The notes under the pieces were generated by a model. That model searched no databases, was not told the origin of the DNA, and saw only the letters and a program-made list of their open reading frames with translations. This document shows positions 11,659 through 24,348 of a DNA stretch of 64,000 nt, piece by piece. Both the position numbers and the translations under genes were made by a program. The DNA is from Aquilaria yunnanensis (lineage: Eukaryota > Streptophyta > Magnoliopsida > Malvales > Thymelaeaceae), in assembly GCA_039654915.1 (NCBI GenBank), contig CM077598.1, positions 76,536,041-76,600,040 on the forward strand, in the 5' to 3' direction. Within the stretch, counting starts at the first letter, position 1. Every line of letters starts with the position of its first letter.

Positions 11659-12570
11659 TGTAGGGTTTCAAGAGCCAAATAAGGGCAGTGAAATTTAATC
11701 GAAACCCTCTAAGATTCAAGTGAAATGGGGTAAACTGGGTTTTTGAAATTTTTCATACCTAATTTTGGTTGAAATCTTTCACCCAACTATAGAATCGATT
11801 CACAAAAACCTGAACAGTTGATGTGTTCAAGCTCTCTATGGTATCCACATGAGCTTTTCGGGATCACAACGCTTTCACCACATCATAATAGATGCGTTTC
11901 TCTTGCGCTTGCAGTGCTAGTTTACGCCCTCCAAGGAATTGCAAGGGAAGAGTGCGGCTGTCTCTTTTTGGGAAGCTAGGGCAAGGCTATGAATTTCTCA
12001 CTAAAAGTTGTATTTATAGTGAGACTTAACTTCTAGGCCTAATGGGTTTGAAAGGCCTAATCCAATTAGGCTTTAATTTTGGGCTTAATAATGGCTCAAC
12101 TTTTGGGCCCATTATTAATATGAAATTATTATGAAACCATAACCCAAATAACTAGCCCATGCACTCTAATAATCTAAACAGCTCTATGTGTGCGACCCAA
12201 TAGGCTCTTACCAAGTTGCCAATGATCATAAATCACATTTATGATCATAAGGAATGAGCAGTGTCTAGCAACACATGGTTGGTCGGTCCAGTATGCATGT
12301 TCTCCAACTTGTACCCATATGTAGACTAGATATCTCATATTAGTCTCTACATATGGTAGTCATTATGTATTATTGTGACCCGCTCCACAATAATATTAGA
12401 CCAAGGACATTTGAGAATATCATTATTCTAGGGTTACAATTATGTTTATTACATTACGCAAAAACAAAACAACAAATATAATTGCTGGATTAATGCCTTA
12501 ATAAAATATCATGACTCAATGTGCAAAAATACAATTATCTCATGATTGGCTTTTGGGCACAATACTAACA
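11659..12570 (-). repeat. Solo copia LTR in Tat-A gag
   Basis: On the plus strand it starts TGTAGGGTTTC and ends AATACTAACA, the reverse of the 6675-8088 LTR with internal deletions. Flanking 5-mers are AAAAC (11654-11658) and ATAAC (12571-12575), a TSD with one mismatch. The gag frame continues across it, which supports a clean insertion followed by LTR-LTR recombination. Confidence 0.87.
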
Positions 12571-13645
12571 ATAACTCCTTGGCACCTATAACCATAATGG
12601 GTTTCCAAGAATTGTCCACCACCTTCACCTAGCAATTTATAGGGGTAAGCTGGGTGAAGATGCCTATTGAAATGTTTGACACAGCGCAAAAGAATGGGGA
12701 GACCGTTCGGCAATATGTCGAGAGATTCAACAGAGAACCACTTAGTGTTCCGAACTTCCGCCCCAAGATCCGAATCCTCACAATAATCAGAAGGTTGAGG
12801 AAGGATTCACAGCTCTTCTATGGGTTCTCAAAAGATCCCCCAGACACCCTTGGTGAATTTTACCGAATAGCAGAAGAACATATGACAGCAGAGAACTGAG
12901 AATGGGAGGTCTGAAGTCTGAGCATCATCAATTTGAAGGTCATAGTCAGTAACCTCGGTATCAGGCTGAGGGAGGAGGTAGACCTCAAAAGTCTAAGGGG
13001 AGAAAGCCAGTGACATTCACCCCCCTCAATACTACAAGGGAAAATATCCTCATGGCCTTGGAAAGGCAAGGAACTTCAATCAAATGTCTGAAGGCCATGA
13101 CCTCAGAGAAGAGAAAGAACATGAAGAAGTACTACCAATTTCACCGTGACCATAGGCATGATATCGAGGATTGCTTCCAAGTAAGGAAGTACATTGAATC
13201 CCAAATCAAATAAGGGCAAATTTGGCGTTACTTATGGATGTCGTTGCCTAATGCTCGGGAAAAAAATAGATGATGAGGGAAAAGGAGAAGATGAGGAGTA
13301 TGACTCTGGCAGGTGACAAACTAACAAGAGCCACAAAAAGCACCCCCACCTTCAGCTGGGTTTATCCAAACCATAACCACTGGACTACCCTCAGTTGAAA
13401 GAAAGAGGAAGGTGAGGGAGATTGCATTGATGGAGTATGACAACCTGATGAATAAGCTGACATGAGGTGATGGGTCGGTTGAGAAGTTCCCACATGACGA
13501 TCCTCTCCTGATCATGGAAACGATCGAAAACTGGGATGTGAAGAGGGTGCTCATTGATGACGGGTCAAATGTTGATGTCCTGTTCACCCACCTATTGCAA
13601 AACTTGGGTATTTCTAAGGGTGATCTCAATCCTGTGACCTCGTCC
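12571..13645 (+). pseudogene. Tat-A gag C-terminal part and first half of protease
   Basis: Translation gives GFQELSTTF, the capsid block MFDTAQKNGETVRQYVERFN (12661-12722), the nucleocapsid-type finger CX2HX4HX4C-like YYQFHRDHRHDIEDC (13130-13175, first Cys changed to Tyr), then the protease start with VKRVLIDDGSNVDVLF (13541-13587). The DDGS is the usual Tat variant of the aspartic protease motif. It is interrupted at 13645 by a solo Z LTR and resumes at 16128 with TFGVGPLE. Confidence 0.85.
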
Positions 13646-16127
13646 TGTTACCACCTCATAAAATGGGAGAATTACAAGTGTCATAATGGCTAAAAACCAT
13701 TATATTGTGTAATTCTCGCCATAGTGATTGAAGTGTGGGGGGTAAAAGGCATGATCAACACCTCCTTAAAAGTGTTCCAAACTTGGCCCCCAAGAAAAGT
13801 CTTAAGGATTGCTTGTTTTTCAAGCAACCTATGGACTTTTTTGTAAGGTTTTGGAAATTCGGGTACTTAATTGCAAAACTCTCAAGAAAGAGACTTTGAG
13901 AGTTATGGGAAGGATATGAATGGTATGAAAGTGCTATTGGAGGACCAAATTACTCATGGAAGACAAGTTTGGACAAAGGAAACACTAAAGGCAATAAGGA
14001 CCTAAATGTCCTAGTGTAAACCTTAAGGTGTTCAAGCTTTTGACTTAAGTCTAAGGGTGGAATTTTGGGGTTATCCCACCATGGAGGAGGCAGCCATGAC
14101 TTGATAATTAGTCAAAAATGTTGGGCACATGTGTACCAATGAGTTTAAGACAAAGAAACCATGATTAGTGAGTAAGAAAATGACATAAAGGAAGGTTAAG
14201 CTTGTTAAGTGTGTTTTGTGCCTTTAAGCTCATTTTAAGGCCATTTAAGTGGCCAAATCACTTATCCCACTCTCATTTTCGTCCTCCCCCAGCCCAAGAA
14301 CACATCCATACTTCCTCCATAGCCACCACACCTTCAAACTTGTAATTGATTGAAATTGAAGGCAAAAGGAAGCAATTGGAAGCAAACTAGAGCTATTTCT
14401 TGCATACTTCAAGGATCAAGCTTGATTTTCGGCCTACCCGCTTTGGTAAGGGTTCTCTTGATCTCATGGGTTGTTTTTTTTATTTTCAAGCAACCATGGA
14501 GCTAGGGCTAAGCTTGGAAGAGAGCCATGAGTTTGATGAACCAAGCTTAGTGAGGGGAGTGCACTTATTGAAGGTTTTGTGACCTAGTGTGAAGTGCACA
14601 GTGATGGCAGCGAATTTTTGGGTTTCTAGGGCCCAAAAGTTAGTACTAACTAGTGTTAAAATCTTCCTAAGACCAAGCATTAGCTTGAGGAGGGCTGCCA
14701 TAGTGATTTGGTTATGTTTATTATGTGTTTTATGGACTAACCTATGGTATATGCTGCTGCCACATTTCATGTGTTTGTTGTTTGTGTTTGGCTGCTGCAT
14801 TTGGTTGCTATATCTTGTATATATGCATTGTGGTTTTTATGTTTTAGTGTCTTTTGATGCAGGTTTTAATGATGGTTACATTGCCTATTGAATCCAAGTG
14901 CTACCCTTACTAAGTTTCTCAATGAAACTTCCTCCCCTCAATTCTGTCATTTCAGGTCCAGCAGAAAGATCACCTTCAAACTAACCTTTTTGGTTTGATT
15001 TTTGATCTGAAATTTCAGGTACATGAACTTCCATATGTCTAGTTATGATCTGGAAATTTTGGTTATTTTAGGAGCACATTTGGTATTTTTAATGGTGGTA
15101 CTTACTGTGTTGTGCAGCAGCTGTTCAGCATCCTGTTTTTTTAGTCCATTGTGTCTCAGAACCTCCTGTAACCTAGGGTGCGTATTTAGCTGAGTTAAGA
15201 CCACATTGTAGTGAATGTATGCATGTACATGTAGTGTATGTAAGATGAGACAAGTATGTGAAAATTTGAGTAATGTTTTGGCTATGTAAGTGATGTGGTG
15301 CAAAGCTGCCTAAGTGTGAATGATAGGTTGCTTACTTATAAATTCTGTTTTGGTCACATAAAGTTTCTAGATGCAAGAGAATGTAATTAATATGTGTATT
15401 GGACATGTATGGGATAGCCTTGGAGGGCTTTCCCCTTGTGAATGAAGTGTTTGCATGGTTTGGAAAAATTGTATGGGCAAAATGGTCCAAAAGTTGCCAG
15501 AATTTCGAGCATGTACCTAAAGTTTAATATCTCCCTATGTAGAATGAATCTTGGTATGAAATTTTGACCACACCTATAGAACATCTAGAGGTTGAACTGG
15601 AATTTTTAATTTCTGGATTTGGATCCTTGTAGCCAAAGATATGATGTTGCAAAATTGGCTGAGTTACTGTTCATTTGGTCAGAATTTTATAACCAACTTA
15701 AAAAATCCATAACTTGGTCCATAGGTGGGCTATTGATGTAAAACAAAATTCCTTGGTTTTCTCTAAGTCTCTACTTGATAATGGAGGAAATAAAAAAGGG
15801 GGTATGAGGCTAGAATGATACATTTTATTAGTGGAAGTTACAGCTGCAGTAGCTGGCCACTAGAACTTAACAAGATTGCCTAATGTGTGGAAGCCAAAAC
15901 TAAGACTTGTGCTAGTGTTTTCCTTCTTTGCTGCCATGGTGTGCATGAAATGTGAATATGTGTGTGATGGTTGGACCAATATGGATGTATTTACATAGTG
16001 CCTAAGAGGGCCACTTGGGTATGCACACTAAGGGTAGTGTTCTGTTGGCCTACAGAACATTACCAATCCTGGGAGTCTAAATGCACAGTTTTGGCACCAT
16101 AACTGGACTACCCCGGAGTGAGTAACA
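13646..16127. repeat. Z LTR copy 1, solo (2482 bp)
   Basis: It starts TGTTACCACC and ends GTGAGTAACA, giving a perfect 6-bp terminal inverted repeat TGTTAC/GTAACA. Flanking 5-mers CGTCC (13641-13645) and CATCC (16128-16132) form a TSD with one mismatch, and the Tat-A protease frame joins across it. No coding domain is recognisable; the short open frames inside look like chance. Its length and ends suggest a Ty3/gypsy LTR, class unknown. It holds the intact target CAAAT (13946-13950), the pre-insertion equivalent of the Copia-1 site in Z copy 2. Confidence 0.85.
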
Positions 16128-17993
16128 CATCCACCTTTGGAGTTGGTCCCTTGGAACTCTTAGTCCTTGGATGGATTGACCTACCCTTGATGCTGAGGGG
16201 TACCTCAATCCAGACCAAGGAAGAACTCTTTGCTCCCACTATGATGAGGTTCATCGCCTTAGATGTCCCATCTTCATACAATGCCATCCTCGGAAGATAG
16301 ACATAGGGCAACCTTCACCTCTGAGAAGATGTCAAATACCTAACTGTCACATTCGAGGCAAAAGAGGGTGACATAGAAATATTCATCGACCAAGTCGAAG
16401 TTAGGAAAGTGTTTGTGAAAGGAAGGCAGAGTCTCGCCAAAGTCCACATGCAAACTTTGGGGGAGAAGAACACGGCTAATGAAGGTGCAATAGAAATGGA
16501 AAAGGGTGATGTTGGAAAAATAGAAACTAAGGATGTAGAACTTGTCCCTGGTTGAAGTACCTGAGCTAGAAAAAAACTTGTATCCCTTCTATTAATGAAC
16601 AAAGATTTATTCGCTTACCCCTCGAAGGATATGCCCAAAATAGATCTGGGTATAATTCAACACAGTCTTAAGGTACGCCCTGAGGCGAGGCCGGTTCAGC
16701 AGAAAAAGCATAACCTTGTGGTGCATAAGAACAATTTCGTCAAGACCAAAATCCAATGATTAGTGGAAGCAGGCATAATAAAGTAAGTCAAGTACCCTAA
16801 ATGGATTAGCAACGTTGTCGTTGCGACGAAGGAAGGGTGCGATAAACTCTGAATGTGCATTGACTTCTAAAATATTAATGACGCATGTCCAAAGGACTTA
16901 TATCCTTTGCCATCAATAGATCGATTAGTAGACTCCACTGCTGAATATGGTCTACTTAGATTCCTCAACACTTTCAATGGATATTACTAGATTCGGATTA
17001 ATCTCGAAGACAAGGAAAAAATAACATTCATCATCGAAGTCAGGACCTATTGCTATGTCAGAATGCCTTTTAGCCTCAAGAATGCAGGAGCCACATGTCA
17101 GAGGCTGATGAATAGGGTGTTTGGCTCCCAGATTGGGAGAAACATGGAAGTGTATGTCGACGATATGATAGTTAAAATTACATCACCTAATAGTCATACC
17201 ATAAACTTGGGGGAAACATTCTAACAGCTTCAAAAATTCAAAATCTGTCTTAACCCTGAAAAGTGAGTGTTTGGGGTAACTGCTGGCAAATTCCTCAGCT
17301 TTATGGTATTCGAAATAGGTATAGATGCGAATTCAAAGAAGGTTAATGCCCTACTTGGGTTTCGTACTCCCATAACTACCAAGGACATATAGAGGCTCAC
17401 TGGGCACATAATGGCTCTTGGAAAATTCATCTTCAGATACAGAGATCGGTTCCGACCATTCTTGAAAGTGCTCACCAAAGTAGCCAAAAATGAAGGCAAC
17501 CTTGATTCCAAAGAATGCCTTTGGAATGAAGGTTGCCAAAAGGCTTGGGAGAACCTCTCATCCTCTACCTTGTAGTTACCGAGAAAGCAGTAAGCTTGGT
17601 ACTGATGAGGGAAGAAGAAGGAGGAACATAGTGGTCGGTATATTACGTCAACAAGTTTTTGCACGGTGCTAAAGTCAGGTACTCACTACTGCAAAAAGCC
17701 ACCTACGCCTTAGTCATGGCAAGTAGAAGGCTCTGACCATATTTCCAAGGACACTTTATCACAGTCTATAGTAACCTAGCTATTCGGGATGTCATGAAGA
17801 AGGTGGATCATTCGGGCCGACTATCAAAATGGTGTATAGAGCTCGGAGAATATGACATCATGTACGAAGCTAAAAAGGCCATAAAAGGGCAAGCTTTAGA
17901 AGATTTTATTACTGAATTGCCCAAGGCCAAGGACACTCTTGATAACCTCAGAAATGAAGAACTTGAATGGGCATTGTTTGTATGTGGCACTTC
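16128..17993 (+). pseudogene. Tat-A protease C-half, RT and first RNase H
   Basis: Translation runs TFGVGPLELLVLGWIDLPL (protease end), DVPSSYNAILGR, KDLFAYPSKDMP (start of RT), KDLYPLPSIDRLVDSTAEYG, MPFSLKNAGAT, then YVDDMIV near 17152-17172 with both catalytic Asp present. RNase H follows with SGRLSKWCIELGEYDI. There are many in-frame stops and a deletion near 17555-17575 (after KAWENL). The frame ends LFVCGTS at the Z copy 2 insertion and resumes at 61704. Confidence 0.87.
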
Positions 17994-18310
17994 TGCTACC
18001 ACCTCACAAAAATAGGAGAATTACAAGTGTGGCATAATGGTCAAAAAGCCATTTTATTGTGTAATTCTCTTCATAGTGATTGAAGTGTGAGGGGTAAAAG
18101 GTATAATGAACACCTCCTTAAAAGTGTTCCAACTTGGTAACTTGGCCTCCAAGAAAAGCCTTAAGGATTGCTTGTTTGTCAAGCAACCTATGGACTTTTT
18201 TGTAAGGTTTTGGAAATTTGGGTACTTAATTGTAAAACTCTCAAGAAAGAGCTTTTGGAGAGTTATGAGAAGGATATGAATGGTATTAAAGCGCTATTGG
18301 AGGACCAAAT

Positions 18311-19289
18311 TGTTGGGTTTCGGGAGCCATTATTAATACGAAATTAAAGTGAAACCATAACCCAAATAATTAGCCCATGTACTCTAATGATCCAAATAGC
18401 TCTATGTGTGCGACCCAATAGGCTTTTGCCACGTTGGCAATGATCATAAATCACATTTATGATCATAAGCAATGAGCGGTGTCTAGCAACACATCATTGC
18501 TACCCAAGTGACAAGATTGTCGGTGATTCGACTAAACCTTTATGATCATCACCGATATATGTCATTGTCCCTTTATCCAAGATATCAAGACTAAGCACGA
18601 GACATGGAATGTGTCACTCTTGTATAGCCCAATCTTTGGTTTCTTGATTACCGAGTAGACCAACTTAAACTGATGACATTGATATCGTATATCAACTCAT
18701 CCGAGCATGGCCATGCATTTTCTAAGTCTCACTCTATCAAGGGGCCCGAAGATATCACTCCCGTTACATAGGAGGGACAAATCCCATCTTGATCATACAA
18801 ATCCCTTCGCATGATATGTGACATACCCAATGACCTCCTTCAAGTTCACTCAGTTACGAGCAACAAAGGAAAGTATCAAAGTATGTGACTCACATGTAGG
18901 GAACCTTGATGATCTTAGGTCGAAGGACTACATATACCATGATCACTATGAGAATCATTTATGACACTCATATAACGATCCATGTAGTGTTCTCATGGTG
19001 GGTCGGTCCAGTACACAAGTTCTCCAACTTGTACCCATATGCAGACTACATCTCATATTAGTCTCCACATATGCTAGTCGTTATGTGTTATTGCAACCCG
19101 CTCCACAATAATACTAGACTAGGGACGTTTGAGAATATCATTATTCTAGGGTTACAATTATGTTTGTTAAGTTATGCAGAAACAAAACAACAAACTTAAT
19201 TGCTGGATTAATGCCTTAATAAAATATCATGACTCAATGTGCAAAAATACAATCATCCCATGATTGGCCTTTTGGGCACAACACTAACA
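18311..19289 (-). repeat. Copia-1 3' LTR (979 bp, internally deleted)
   Basis: On the plus strand it reads TGTTGGGTTTCGGGAGCC, then jumps directly to ATTATTAATACGAAATT, so about 430 bp (including the TATA region) are missing compared with the 1414-bp copy at 6675. It ends ACACTAACA. The outer 18 bp remain, so this is an internal deletion and not a truncated insertion. Confidence 0.88.
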
Positions 19290-19300
19290 ATCTCCCATTT
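19290..19300 (-). other. Polypurine tract of Copia-1
   Basis: On the minus strand AAATGGGAGAT lies directly upstream of the 3' LTR start TGTTAGTG. This is the expected position for plus-strand priming. Confidence 0.75.
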
Positions 19301-19303
19301 GCT

Positions 19304-22300
19304 CTAAAGCCAGTCATCCATGTATCTAATACTAATGGACATAGAATGGCTACCATGCTTCTGCTGCATAAGGGGCTTTGTCAGTGGATCAGCAATGTTG
19401 CTGTCTGTTGAAGTCCTGCACATCCTTACATCACCCCTCTCGATGATCTCCCTGATGAGATGATAGCGTCGTAGTATGTGTTTGGATTGCTGGTGAGATC
19501 GAGGTTCCTTAGCTTGTGCGATTGCTCCATTGTTGTCACAATAGAGCTCTATCGGGTCGGCAATGCTTGGAACCACTCCAAGTTCAGTGATGAACTTCTT
19601 GATCCAAACTGCCTCCTTCGTCGCATCAGAGGCAGCAATGTACTCAGATTCTGTTGTAGAGTCAGCTGCTGTCTCTTGCTTTGAACTCTTCTAGCTCACA
19701 GCAACACCACCAATACAAAACACATAACCAGATTGCGATCTAAAATCATCCTTATCGGATTGGAAGCTTGCATCGGTGTAACCCCTTACAACGAGCTCAT
19801 CTTCACCTCCAAAGACCAAGAATGCATTCTTAGTCCTTCATAAACACTTAAGGATGTTCTTAACAGCTGTCCAGGGACTCTCACCAGGGTTCGATTAGTA
19901 CCTACTCGTCATGCTTAAGGCATATGAGACATCAGGATGAGTACATATCATGGCATACATGATAGATCCAATTGCTGAAGCATATGGAATCTTACTCATG
20001 CGTGCTCTCTCCTCGGGTGTACTCGGACATTGAGATCTAGAAAAAGTTATACCATGTGACATGGGCAAGAATCCTTTCTTGGAATCTTGCATGCTAAACC
20101 TCTTTAGTACCTTGTCAATGTATGTACTTTGACTTAGGCCAAGAAGCTTTCTAGATCTATCTCTATAGATCCTGATGCCTAACACATAGGCTGCTTCAGC
20201 CAAGTCCTTTATAGAGAAACATTTCCCTAGCCAAGTCTTCACAGACTGTAGCTCAGGAATGTCATTCCCGATGAGTAGTATGTCATCTACATACAACACC
20301 AAGAAGACAATAGCGCTCCCACTAACCTTCTTGTAGACACAAGGTTCATCTTCATTTTTGATAAAACCAAACTTTTTGATTGCATCATCAAAACAAAGAT
20401 TCCAACTTTGAGAAGCTTGCTTCAATCCATAAATGGACCTTTGCAATTTGCACACTTTATTAGCATTCTTAGAAGTAACAAAACCCTCTGGTTGTGTCAT
20501 GTACACATCCTCAAGTAGCTTTCCATTTAGGAATGCAGTTTTGACATCCATTTGCCATATCTCATAATCATAGTGTGCAGCAATAGCAAACAAAATTTGG
20601 ATGGATTTAAGCATAGCAACTGGTGAAAAAGTTTCATCATAGTCAATACCATGAATTTGCTTGAAACCTTTTGCAACCAATCGTCCCTTAAAGGTAATCA
20701 CATTACCATCCATGTCAGTTTTCTTCTTGAAAACCCATTTGCACCCTATGGGTTTTACCCCTTTAGGTGGGTCAACCAAAGTCCGTACTTGGTTTTCATA
20801 CATGGATTCCATCTCGGATTTCATGGCCACTGGCCACTTCTCAGAGTCAGGCCCCGACATAGCTTGTTGGTAGGTTGTGGGCTCATCCTGATCCATGAGC
20901 ATCACATCACCAGTGTGAGTCATGAGAAATCCATATCTCTCAGGCTCACGCCGAATCCTACCAGACCTACGTGGGCTCTGTGCTGCAGGAACAGACTTTT
21001 CAACCACAACATCTTGTGGTGTCTGTTCAGGTTCCATTTCAGGTTTGATGTCTCCTTGTTGTTCTTGAATTTCTTCAAGTTCTAATTTCCTCCCACTAGT
21101 TTCTTTAGAGATAAACTCTTTCTCTAAAAGGACACCAGTTCGAGCAATAAACACTTTTTGATCAAAAGGATTGTAGAAATAGTAACCCTTTGTTTCTTTA
21201 GGATACCCAACAAAAAGACATTTTTGAGATTTGGGCCCTAGTTTGTCAGAGGATTGACGTTTCACATAAGCGTCATAGCCCCAAATCTTCAAAAAAGACA
21301 AATTGGGATGCCTCCCACTCCATATCTCATATGGTGTGTTTTGAACTGATTTAGATGGAACTCGGTTTAGTGTAAAAGCAGCTGTCTTTAGAGCATTTCC
21401 CCAAAAGGAGTTTAGAAGGTCAGCTTGACTCATCATAGAGCGAACCATGTCTAACAGAGTTCGATTTCTCCTTTCAGATACACCATTCCATTGAGGTGTA
21501 CCTGGTGGAGTGAGTTGTGATACTATACCACACTTCTTCAGATAGTCAAGGAATTCTCGATCCAAGTACTCTCCACCTCGATCTGATCGAAGCACTTTGA
21601 TACTCTTCCCAAGTTGATTTTCTACTTCATTCTTGAATTCTTTGAACTTTTCAAAGGATTCTGAATTGTGTCTCATAAGATACACATAGCCATATCTGCT
21701 GAAGTCATTAGTGAAAGTAATGAAGTATTGGAAACCTCCTCTAGCTTGTGTAGACATAGGGCCACATACATCACTATGTATGAGTCCTAGTAAGTCATTA
21801 GCCCTTTCACTTTGCCCTGTGAATGGGGCTTTGGTCATCTTGCCAAACAAACATGAGTCACATGTCTCATATGATTCAAAATCAAATGAGTCCAAGAGTC
21901 CATCCTTATGGAGCTTGGATATGCGGGTCTCATTTATATGGCCCAAGCAACAGTGCCAGAGATAGGTCCGTTTCGAATCATTTAATCTGACCTTCTTGGT
22001 ATTCACATTATAGATTGGATATTCGAGGTCTAGAACATACAACCCATTGCTAAGTTGAGCACTACCATAAAAGATTTCATTCAAATAAATAGAACAACAT
22101 TTGTCCTTTATTATAAATGAAAAACCTATCTTGTCCAAACAAGAAACAGAAATCAAATTTCTACTAATAGTAGGCACAAAGTAGCCGTTATCTAATTCTA
22201 AAACTAATCCACTAGGTAAAGTGAGAACATAAGTCCCTACGGCTAAGGCAGCAACCCTTGCTCCATTTCCAACACGTAGGTCCACTTCACCTCGGGCTAA

Positions 22301-22363
22301 TCTTCTACTTCTGCTTAGATCCTGCATACTTGCACAAATGTGAGATCCACATCTAGTATCCAA
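19304..22363 (-). pseudogene. Copia-1 pol: protease, integrase, RT, RNase H
   Basis: The domain order is copia type. Protease comes first with DTRCGSHIC (the DTG motif altered to DTR) at the N-terminus. The integrase follows with an HHCC finger (WHCCLGHIN, CDSCLFGK), catalytic blocks HSDVCGP and RSDRGGEY, and the Glu in WNGVSERRNRT. RT has FLVLYVDDILLI, and RNase H has IELYCDNNGAIAQA and ADPLTKPL near 19330-19560. The 822-residue frame 22363-19895 is open; the 3' part has three stops (after SMTSRY, in KCL-RTKN, and in AVS-KSSKQ). It cannot make a full enzyme set. Confidence 0.9.
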
Positions 22364-22395
22364 TACCCAAGATGAGGAAGTAGAAAAGTTAGCCT

Positions 22396-23253
22396 CTATA
22401 ACAAAAATACTTCAAGTGGAAGTCTTACTTCCCTTTTCCTTAGCAAGTTCTTCAAGATAGAGCTTGCAGTTGCATTTCCAATGTCTAGGTTGCTTACAAT
22501 GGAAGCACTCCCCTTCCTTTGCCACACCACCCTTTGTTTCAGTGCAGCTGAAGAAGAATTAGCATTGGACTTTCCATTAGCTTTATCCTTCTTCTTGTTG
22601 GCTTTTCCCTTTCCTTTGCCCTTTTGAACCATCAAAATGGGCTTAGCCTTCTTAAGGTTTTGCTTAGCAGTTCTCAACATGTTGAGCAATTCACGGAGGG
22701 ACTTGTCAAGGTCATTCATGTTATAGTTCATGACGAACTGACTGTAGCTTTCAGGCAACGATTGCAAGACTACATCAATAGCCAACTCTTTCTGAAGAGC
22801 AAATCCCAAATTCTCAAGATTCTCAATGTACCCAATCATCTTGAGCACATAAGGACCCACGGGACTTCCTTCAGACATTTTGCACTAAAACAATGCCTTA
22901 GAGGTCTCAAACCTCTCATGCCTAGCTTGCTCTTGGAAAAGCATTTTGAGATGTTCGATCATATCGAACGCCCCCATGTTCTCATGTTGCTTCTAAAGCT
23001 CAGATTCCATGGTAATAAGCATGAGGCATGCAACATCCAAAGCATCATCAGAATGCCTTTTGTGAGCATCCCTTTCAGCTCTTGGAGTAGTGGCAGCAGG
23101 CTCATTCGGAATGGGCTGCTCTAGGACATAAGCCTTTTTCTCTTGCTTAAGGACTATCCTCAAGTTTCGGTACCATTTGAGAAAGTTGGTCCCATTTAGT
23201 TTTTCCTTCTCAAGGATCGATCGCAACGAAAGTGTCGATGTGTTTTGTGCCAT
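22396..23253 (-). pseudogene. Copia-1 gag
   Basis: It starts at 23253 with MAQNTSTLSLRS and shows the copia capsid blocks NGTNFLKWYRNLRIVL and LQSLPESYSQFVMNY. Two TAG stops replace expected CAG codons (near 22978 and 22886), and a 1-bp frameshift precedes the zinc knuckle. The knuckle itself is visible in another frame near 22460-22505 as CFHCKQPRHWKCNC (CX2CX4HX4C). A TGA near 22411 then separates gag from protease. Confidence 0.85.
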
Positions 23254-24348
23254 GGTTATCTACAACAGTAAATTTGCAGTGTAAGAGTCATGTATTTTAA
23301 TTCATTTAATAAGGACTTTTATTAAATGATACTTCCACTATTTTCCTCAAAATAATAACCCTCGATATTATTTCGGAACACCTCAGCGCTAAGGTATTCT
23401 AGTGGGCCAAGATCCATATTTGACCATAACTTGAGTCAGCTTTGGCTTTTCTCTCAAGTTACAGCTATTTAGGGAGGCAACTCCTTGCCAATTGCATCTT
23501 ATGCAACTCTTGGATAGTTGGGTGAACAACACTTGTCCAAGCTCATCTCATAAACTTAAGCCCAACTCTATGCCTCTAAGTCCCTAATCCTATTAGGAGG
23601 ACTTAGTTAAGTGAGACCCAAAGTTAGCAATTTGGATATCATTATAATCCCATCATGCCTTACCAAGATAAACATAGGTGCTTTGCTTTGGCAAACCCAC
23701 CTAATGTTGATCAAAGTCTTGACAAGTGCCAACATTTGGAAGACATCACATTTAATGACTTAATATTTGTTTGAGGGATTTTTTTTTTTGATCTCACCAA
23801 TTTGTTATCTCCGGTTGTCTTATACATGCATCACATACAAATATAAAACATGCATCTCATGCTTACAAGAAAAAAATGTGACATGGTTATAGCCCAAACT
23901 ATGCAATATTCTCAAGCCAATGAGAATGTACAATGAGAGTAAGAAGATAAGGCATGACTTGCAGGCCGTATTTATAAGTACAACCAATCAAGGGCTATAA
24001 CCATGCACCATGCTTCAAACACCAATCAGAATATCATGTCAAATCTCATTCAACAAAAATGCAAGCCAATTGACGCGCGTTGATTAACCAGTTTTTATTT
24101 AAGTGGCGCTTCGCATATGGCGGTCCTGTTGGCCAGTCAGCGGGCGGCAGTTCCACTGATCGGTCAGCGGACGGGCGCAAAAAATTGTCTTACAATTGTT
24201 TAGCTCGAAATCTTCTATTTCGACCAAGTAGGCACCCGAGACTCCTCCATTCGAGCTACCAAAAATCCCTTACTTTCGGTGTCCGAAAAGGCCGAATTCG
24301 AACAAAGCTAGGGTTTTTGCAACTATTGCAAGAATCCTAATCCATATA
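23254..24348 (-). other. Copia-1 leader, non-coding
   Basis: This AT-rich stretch lies upstream of the gag start in element orientation. I see no conserved frame, and no tRNA-iMet primer site (TGGTATCAGAGC) in either strand, although a copia leader should start with one. The missing end was probably lost at the 58395 junction. It ends at the Tat-B insertion. Confidence 0.7.

Noticed and set aside
14400..14891. Host gene candidate in 14400-14891 (frames of 60-104 residues)
   Set aside because: The same region recurs in Z copies 2 and 3 with broken frames. It is LTR sequence.
23254..24348. Separate small gene in the Copia-1 leader (86-residue frame at 24080)
   Set aside because: There is no similarity to a known family, no conserved partner, and the position fits an untranslated leader.
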